Below, piece after piece: positions 59,068 to 64,000 of a DNA stretch of 64,000 nt. The translations under genes and the position numbers were made by a program. Positions within the stretch are counted from its first letter, which is position 1. Each line of letters begins with the position of its first letter. Origin of the DNA: Aeromonas eucrenophila (GTDB lineage: Bacteria > Pseudomonadota > Gammaproteobacteria > Enterobacterales > Aeromonadaceae); NCBI RefSeq assembly GCF_000819865.1, contig NZ_CDDF01000001.1, positions 62,001 to 126,000 of the forward strand, read 5' to 3'. A model generated the notes under the pieces. That model was not told where the DNA came from. It made no database searches and was given only the letters and a program-made list of their open reading frames with translations.

Positions 59068-59290
59068 CGCTGGCTGATGAGAGGAACGAGACCTTTTCTG
59101 ACACAGCCGTGACCATCCTCCGCGCCTTTCTGGCCCCATGAGGGGAAAGAGGGGCGCCATCAGCTGACAAGGCGTTATCGCCCTTGTACACTGGCCGCAC
59201 TTATGTTCGTTTCTGGCTTCGTCCGGTTTTTTCGTGCGGTGGATCATCACAGATCATGGCGAAGCCGCTTCTCCCAAGGGATCACATCTA

Positions 59291-60280
59291 ATGAAGAACA
59301 TGCATGTTTTGCTGCTGTGCGGCGGCGGTGGCGCCGAACACGAAGTCTCTCTGCGAAGTGCCAATTTCCTCGAACAACAGCTCGCCCTCCTGCCCAATGT
59401 CGAAGTGACCCGGGTCGAGATGTTTGCCGATCGCTGGCTCAGTGCCGATGGCCGCGAGTGCAAGCTCGGGCTGGACAAGCTGCTCTCCTTCGACAGCGTG
59501 GCGCGGCCGGTGGACTACGTAGTGCCCTGCATCCACGGCTACCCGGGTGAGACCGGCGATCTGCAATCCTTCCTCGAGCTGGCGGGCCTGCCGTACCTCG
59601 GTTGCGACGCCGAGGCGAGCAAGATCTGCTTCAACAAGATCAGCACCAAGCTGTGGTTCTCCGCCCTTGGCATCCCCAATACCCCCTATCTGTTCCTGAC
59701 CGAGCAGGACGAGGCAGGCATCGCCGAGGCAAAAGCCGCCCTGGCCAAGTGGGGCAAGGTGTTTATCAAGGCGGCCTCGCAAGGCTCCTCCGTGGGCTGC
59801 TACTCCGCCAGCAACGAGGCCGAGCTGCTGCAGGGCATCAAGGATGCCTTCGGTTACTCCGAGCAGGTGCTGATCGAGAAGGCGGTCAAACCCCGCGAGC
59901 TGGAAGTGGCTGTCTACCAATACGGTGACGAGCTGGTGGCGACCTATCCGGGAGAGATCTGCGTACCGACCGATAAGTTCTACACCTACGAAGAGAAGTA
60001 CAGCAGCGCCAGCCACACCGAGACCGCCCTGCGGGCGGAAGGGCTGACCCAGGCGCAGTCCGATGCCATCCAGGCCTATGCCCTCAAGGCATTCCGTCAG
60101 CTCAAACTGACCCACCTGTCGCGCATCGACTTCTTCCTGACCGAGGAAGGGGAGATCCTGCTCAACGAGATCAACACCTTCCCGGGCATGACCTCCATCT
60201 CCATGTTCCCGAAACTGCTGGAGCACCACGGCCACAGCTTCGCGCATTTCCTCGAGCAGGCCCTGCGCAAGCCCGCCTGA
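59291..60280 (+). CDS. ddl: D-alanine--D-alanine ligase
   Basis: Ddl joins two D-alanines for peptidoglycan precursors. The 329-residue ATP-grasp protein begins MHVLLLCGGGGAEHEVSLRSA, has the GYPGETGDLQSFLELAGLPYLG loop, KAASQGSSVGCYSA, the IEKAVKPRELEVAVY segment and LNEINTFPGMTSISMFPKLL with the Mg2+/ATP residues. It is a single-gene unit, not in the dcw cluster. ATG 59291 follows AAGGGATC. Confidence 0.96.
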   Translation: MKNMHVLLLCGGGGAEHEVSLRSANFLEQQLALLPNVEVTRVEMFADRWLSADGRECKLGLDKLLSFDSVARPVDYVVPCIHGYPGETGDLQSFLELAGLPYLGCDAEASKICFNKISTKLWFSALGIPNTPYLFLTEQDEAGIAEAKAALAKWGKVFIKAASQGSSVGCYSASNEAELLQGIKDAFGYSEQVLIEKAVKPRELEVAVYQYGDELVATYPGEICVPTDKFYTYEEKYSSASHTETALRAEGLTQAQSDAIQAYALKAFRQLKLTHLSRIDFFLTEEGEILLNEINTFPGMTSISMFPKLLEHHGHSFAHFLEQALRKPA

Positions 60281-60298
60281 GCGCGGCATGCATAAACG

Positions 60299-60322
60299 AA
60301 GAGGGGCCTGCTGGCCCCTCTG
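60299..60322. terminator. Terminator between ddl and the VOC gene
   Basis: AGAGGGGCC-TGCT-GGCCCCTCT between convergent stops; the T-tract is poor (GTCAT), so it is a weaker hairpin. Confidence 0.65.
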
Positions 60323-60343
60323 TCATATGGGATGCACATCGGC

Positions 60344-60757
60344 TCACATGGGGGCCGAGGTAAAGAGCCAGATATGAGCGCCCTGGGGGTCTGCAATCAG
60401 CGCCATGCGCCCGACGGTGGGTATGTCCATGGGGGGCACCACCACTGAACCCCCGTGCTGGGTGACCTTGGCGAGCCTGGCGTCCACGTCATCCACCGCT
60501 ATGTAGGTTGCCCAGTGGGGCGGCACGCCCACCATCTGGGGATTGCCCCTGGTGGACATGACGCCCGCCACCGGCCGGCCGTTGGCGACCAGCATGGGAT
60601 AGTCAAACCCCTCCAGCGCCGTCTGCTGCACCTGCCAGCCGAGCACCTCGGTATAGAAGCGAGCGCCAGCCTCGCCATCGGGCACATAGAGCTCGTGCCA
60701 GGTAAAAGTCGAGCCTTCGGCCAGGGCGTGCTCCCGGGCCATGTCTTGATCAGCCAT
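60344..60757 (-). CDS. VOC family protein (glyoxalase/bleomycin-resistance fold)
   Basis: This 137-residue protein of the vicinal oxygen chelate superfamily has two beta-alpha-beta halves: TFTWHELYVPDGEAGARFYTEVLGW and HWATYIAVDDVDARLAKVTQHGG, ending ADPQGAHIWLF. Possible metal ligands are the His in WHELYV and the late H/E residues, but the usual set is incomplete, so catalytic activity is uncertain. Substrate unknown. It is divergent from the DTW-domain gene. Confidence 0.87.
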   Translation of the reverse strand: MADQDMAREHALAEGSTFTWHELYVPDGEAGARFYTEVLGWQVQQTALEGFDYPMLVANGRPVAGVMSTRGNPQMVGVPPHWATYIAVDDVDARLAKVTQHGGSVVVPPMDIPTVGRMALIADPQGAHIWLFTSAPM

Positions 60758-60930
60758 CTTCTCCTCCTGTGTCCCATCAGATTCCCGTGGGTGGGATCAT
60801 GGGTGACGACCAAGTATAGAGCGCAGCGCCATGGCTGCCGCCCGCAGGCTGGTCACGCCCTTGCGGCCCGGGGAGCCGCTCGCTACAATCTGGCCCCTTT
60901 TGTCGTGCCAATGCACCGCCGAGCCGCCCC

Positions 60931-61710
60931 ATGAAGCCAATCCCCGACCACGCCGTCAATCGCCTGCGCCTCTGGCGCAAGAGCATCTCGACCCGCCCCT
61001 TTCTCGCCCGTGGCGGCGCCGTGCCGCGCTGTGAGGCTTGCCAACTGCGCCATGCCTGGTGTGCCTGTGAGTGGCGGCCCGAGCTCAAGGCCGAGGCGGG
61101 TTTCTGCCTCTTGATGTACGACAGCGAGCCGATGAAGCCCTCCAACACCGGCCGCCTCATCGCCGATGTACTGCCCGAGACAACCTGGGCCTTCCTCTGG
61201 AAGCGCACCCAGCCCCACCCCGAGTTGCTGGCCCTGCTGGCGGATCCGGCCTGGCAGCCCTATGTGGTATTCCCCGCCTGCGAGAAGGAGCCGACCCGGC
61301 TGACCGAGCAAGTGGTGCTGGCCGAGGGCAAGAAGCCGCTCTTCATCCTGCTGGACGGCACCTGGCCCGAGGCGCGCAAGATGTTCAACATGAGCCCTTA
61401 TCTGGATGGCTTCCCGGTGCTGTCGGTGCGGCCGGATGCGCTCTCCACCTACGGCATGCGGGTGGCGAACTGCGACGAGCACCTGTGCACCGCCGAGGTG
61501 GCGGCCTGCGTGCTGGAGGTGGCCGGTGAGATCGAGGCCGGCCAGGCGCTGCAGCTCTGGTTCAACCTCTTCAGCAGTCGCTATATGGCAGGCAGAGTGA
61601 GTCGGGCGCCCGGTGAGGACGAGACGCCGCTGTTGCAGGCCCTTGAGGGGATCAAGGGGGAGGGCGCCTCGCAGGCTACCCCAGCTCTGCCAGGATCCGA
61701 CGCGGCCTGA
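60931..61710 (+). CDS. tapT: tRNA-uridine aminocarboxypropyltransferase (DTW domain, TapT/YfiP)
   Basis: This 259-residue DTW-domain protein matches YfiP/TapT, the enzyme that puts an acp3 group on U47 of tRNAs with SAM. It has an N-terminal zinc-like CEACQLRHAWCAC cluster, LLMYDSEPMKPSNTGRL, and the DGTW motif (FILLDGTWPEARKM) plus RPDALSTYGM. The C-terminus is longer than the core. ATG 60931 is used; the upstream region also opens but without homology. Confidence 0.88.
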   Translation: MKPIPDHAVNRLRLWRKSISTRPFLARGGAVPRCEACQLRHAWCACEWRPELKAEAGFCLLMYDSEPMKPSNTGRLIADVLPETTWAFLWKRTQPHPELLALLADPAWQPYVVFPACEKEPTRLTEQVVLAEGKKPLFILLDGTWPEARKMFNMSPYLDGFPVLSVRPDALSTYGMRVANCDEHLCTAEVAACVLEVAGEIEAGQALQLWFNLFSSRYMAGRVSRAPGEDETPLLQALEGIKGEGASQATPALPGSDAA

Positions 61711-61864
61711 GCCCCTATGGCAGACTGATGAAAATCAGGAATCGATTGGCTGCCATCGTTTCGTTAGCCTCATGAGCGCGAGCCCGCTAGGATAGCGACC
61801 AGCTTGACTCATTCAGGTTCCCGGCGCGGGTGCGGCGGGCACCACAATCACACGAGGTCTATGG

Positions 61865-62644
61865 ATGGAATTGGAACTGTACACCCTGGTCGCCCTGTTC
61901 GGGGTGGCGCTCATCGCCGGCTTTATCGACGCCATCGCCGGGGGCGGCGGCCTCCTGACGGTGCCGGCCCTGCTGGCCACCGGCATGCCGCCGGCCCTGG
62001 TGCTCGGCACCAACAAACTGCAGAGCAGTTTCGGCTCCTTCTCCGCCACCTGGTTCTATGCTCGCAAGGGGCTGCTGGAGTGGAACATCATCTGGCCCGC
62101 GGTGATCTGCACCTTCATCGGCGCGGCGCTGGGCACCCTGGCGGTGCAGACCATAGATGCCGCCATCCTGGAGCGGCTGCTGCCCTTCCTGTTGGTCGCC
62201 TTTGCCTGCTACTTCTACTTCTCCCCTCGGGTGAGCGATGCCGAGAGCCAGCGCCGCCTCACTCCCATGCTGTTCGCACTGCTGGTGGGGGGGGGCGTCG
62301 GCTTCTACGACGGTTTCTTCGGACCGGGCACGGGGTCTTTCTTCGCCATCGGCTTCGTGGCACTGGCAGGTTTTGGCATGGCGCGGGCCACGGCCCATAC
62401 CAAGCTGCTGAACTTCACCTCCAACATCGCCTCTTTGCTGTTCTTCGCCCTCGGCGGCAAGGTGGTATGGAGCGTGGGATTTTGCATGGCGCTGGGCCAG
62501 TTTATCGGTGCCCGCGCCGGCTCCAAGCTGGTGCTGAAGAAGGGGGTGAAGCTCATCAAGCCGCTGCTGGTGACCGTCTCATTGTTGATGTCGGCAAAGC
62601 TGGTGTGGAGCCAGTACCCCGAACTGTTCGCTTGGATAAGCTAG
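61865..62644 (+). CDS. yfcA: TSUP family permease (YfcA-like)
   Basis: This 259-residue membrane protein of the TauE/SafE family has about eight helices with DAIAGGGGLLTVPALLATG and GFYDGFFGPGTGSFFAIGF signatures. Relatives move sulfur compounds or organic acids; YfcA's substrate is unknown. It ends at a strong terminator and is convergent to the LysR gene. Confidence 0.92.
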   Translation: MELELYTLVALFGVALIAGFIDAIAGGGGLLTVPALLATGMPPALVLGTNKLQSSFGSFSATWFYARKGLLEWNIIWPAVICTFIGAALGTLAVQTIDAAILERLLPFLLVAFACYFYFSPRVSDAESQRRLTPMLFALLVGGGVGFYDGFFGPGTGSFFAIGFVALAGFGMARATAHTKLLNFTSNIASLLFFALGGKVVWSVGFCMALGQFIGARAGSKLVLKKGVKLIKPLLVTVSLLMSAKLVWSQYPELFAWIS

Positions 62645-62672
62645 GCGACACCCACCTTGCTACCTAGCTTGA

Positions 62673-62706
62673 AAACAGGAAGGCCGCGTTATCGCGGCCT
62701 TTTTGT
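62673..62706. terminator. Bidirectional terminator between yfcA and the LysR gene
   Basis: AGGCCGCG-TTAT-CGCGGCCT followed by TTTTTGTTTC; A-rich on the other side (AAAACAGG). Confidence 0.9.
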
Positions 62707-62708
62707 TT

Positions 62709-63584
62709 CTATCTCTGTTTATCGAGCCCCTTTAGCTGGGCGAAGTGCGCCCTGATCCCCTCGACCAGCCGGGCGATGCGCTCCCGCTGCAGGCTGCTCT
62801 GGCGGTAGACCAGGTGCAGCGGGCGGCCCAGCCCCGACAAGGGGCGTGCCTGTTGACCTTGCTCGCCTACCAGAGACAACAGGCCGGCCGGCAGCAGCAC
62901 CGGGCCTATGCCCGCCTTGGCCAGCTCAATCAGCGCCAGATAGGAGTCGAGCTCCATGCCGGGCACCAGTCCCAGCGCCGCCAGGGGTTCGCGCAGGTAG
63001 CGGTTGGAGGGATTGTCCAGATCCATGGTCAGGATGCTGCGCCCCTGATCTGAGCTTGCCCCTTGCTGCTGATCGGCCACTTCCTCTCCCACCAGATAGA
63101 AGGGTTCCTCCAGCAACAGCTCGGCGCACAGGCCGTGGCCGGGGGGCAGCCGACCGGCGCAGATGCCGAGCAGGGCATCGCCGCCGCGCACCCGGGCCAG
63201 GATCACCGGGGTGTGGTGGGTGGACAGCGCAATGTGGGGATCCTGCTCAAGATAGCCGTGCATAAAGCGGGCGAGGTAGCCCGCGAGCAGGGTCTCGGAG
63301 CAGGCGACGGGCAGGGGAGTCTGGTCGATGAGGGTCTGGCTGTCCGCCAGCACCCCCTTCATCTCCGCCAGGCTTGGCGCCACTCGGGCGAGCAGCTCCA
63401 GGGCTTGGGGGGTGAGCCTGATCTGGCGGCCATCCGGCTCGACCAGCTTCTTGCCGAGGCGCAGCTCGAGCTGATTGATGCGCTTGCTCACCGCCGACTG
63501 GCTGATGTAGAGGCGGCTGGCCACCTTGGCCATGGTGCCCTCGCTCGCCAGCAAGCTGAGTGTCTCCAGCCCTTCCAGTAACAT
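62709..63584 (-). CDS. LysR family transcriptional regulator
   Basis: This 291-residue LysR-type regulator has an N-terminal winged helix-turn-helix (LSLLASEGTMAKVASRLYISQSAVSKRINQLE, about 7-40) and a C-terminal periplasmic-binding-like effector domain with a conserved LVGEE strand. The target is unknown; it sits directly after the EamA transporter gene on the same strand and may regulate it. ATG 63584 is preferred because GGGAGGCGAT precedes it; the longer frame begins at 63599. Confidence 0.88.
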   Translation of the reverse strand: MLLEGLETLSLLASEGTMAKVASRLYISQSAVSKRINQLELRLGKKLVEPDGRQIRLTPQALELLARVAPSLAEMKGVLADSQTLIDQTPLPVACSETLLAGYLARFMHGYLEQDPHIALSTHHTPVILARVRGGDALLGICAGRLPPGHGLCAELLLEEPFYLVGEEVADQQQGASSDQGRSILTMDLDNPSNRYLREPLAALGLVPGMELDSYLALIELAKAGIGPVLLPAGLLSLVGEQGQQARPLSGLGRPLHLVYRQSSLQRERIARLVEGIRAHFAQLKGLDKQR

Positions 63585-63635
63585 ATCGCCTCCCGTCATC
63601 CTCGTTGGAAGGCGTTACCTTAGGGGCTGCCGCGC

Positions 63636-64000
63636 TCAGGGGCAAGTGCCGTTTGCCGCCTTGGCAGAGGGCCAGCGCCAGCTCTTCAGGGGCGGGGCGA
63701 AGATCACCAGGTTGCCGATGAGGCTGATCACCACGCCCACCACTGAGACCGTCTGCCAGACGAAGCCCTCATACAGGGTGGAGAGGCTGAGCGCCACCAG
63801 GGGGAACAGCACTGTGGCGTAGGCGGCCTTGCTGGCGCCGATGCGCCCCACCAGGGTGAGGTAGGCGGTGAAGGCGATGACGGAGCCGAAGATGGCCAGA
63901 TAGACCATGGCCGCGAGGTAGCGGGGCTCGGTCGGCAAAACCAGGGATTGGCCGAGCACTGTGACCCAGCCCAGCAACAGCACCACCCCGTACACCATGC
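63636..64000 (-). CDS. EamA/DMT family permease (5' end cut by window edge)
   Basis: The visible C-terminal 121 codons contain four hydrophobic helices typical of a second EamA repeat: YLAIFGSVIAFTAYLTLVGRIGASKAAYATVLFPLVALSLS and VGVVISLIGNLVIFAP. The N-terminal half lies beyond the right edge. It is upstream of the LysR regulator. Substrate cannot be told. Confidence 0.87.
   Translation of the reverse strand, partial: MVYGVVLLLGWVTVLGQSLVLPTEPRYLAAMVYLAIFGSVIAFTAYLTLVGRIGASKAAYATVLFPLVALSLSTLYEGFVWQTVSVVGVVISLIGNLVIFAPPLKSWRWPSAKAANGTCP

Overview
The window is a high-GC gammaproteobacterial chromosome segment, almost certainly Aeromonas. The best markers are a phaP-phaC-phaJ polyhydroxyalkanoate cluster of the Aeromonas type, a class IV (CyaB) adenylate cyclase, and enterobacterial/vibrio-like housekeeping genes (uvrB, fadR, nhaB, dsbB, trxC, ddl, rhlE). 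I see no phage, insertion sequence, CRISPR array or rRNA. One tRNA gene (Asn) is present. The region is ordinary, compact core genome with about 55 protein genes.

Layout. 1-7065: YchJ (cut by the window edge), a Cache-type chemoreceptor, an Mlc-like ROK repressor, an MltF-like lytic transglycosylase and the YbjL transporter. 7066-11910: a gene-poor stretch with DnaA-box-like sites, tRNA-Asn, uvrB, a DUF1232 membrane protein, dedA and dsbB. 11996-19424: nhaB and fadR diverge, followed by the stress-kinase operon yeaG-yeaH-spoVR/ycgB. 19425-23498: a candidate small RNA, a short RecQ-type helicase and sstT. 24180-30575: sdaC, pabB-nudL, class I fumarase, and sulA under a LexA box beside a small DUF4250 gene. 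30972-42300: glycogen phosphorylase, a VcINDY-like dicarboxylate carrier, trxC, a multidomain hybrid histidine kinase and the mdlAB ABC exporter. 42360-53943: an unrecognised protein, a thioesterase-like protein, ybcJ, the PHA operon, pdxY, small enzymes, a Nudix gene and cyaB. 54171-64000: ynfA, two acetyltransferases, an ASCH protein, rhlE, a glutathione peroxidase, a 2OG-Fe oxygenase, ddl, a VOC protein, the tRNA acp3U enzyme, YfcA, a LysR regulator and a cut EamA transporter.

How genes work together. PhaJ supplies (R)-3-hydroxyacyl-CoA from beta-oxidation, PhaC polymerises it and PhaP coats the granule; FadR, encoded elsewhere in the window, governs fatty acid flux. MdlA and MdlB form one heterodimeric exporter. 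YeaG, YeaH and SpoVR are a conserved stress module. SulA and UvrB belong to DNA-damage responses, but only sulA shows a clear LexA box here.

The most striking signal is structural. At four separate places the end of a gene has been tandemly duplicated next to itself: sdaC (two extra copies with terminator), a Nudix gene (three extra copies), dsbB (one copy with terminator) and the mdlA/mdlB junction (one copy). The mdlAB case makes a translationally coupled 37-residue ORF. A second notable signal is a plus-strand promoter and strong terminator with no gene between them at about 19819-19966, a small-RNA candidate.
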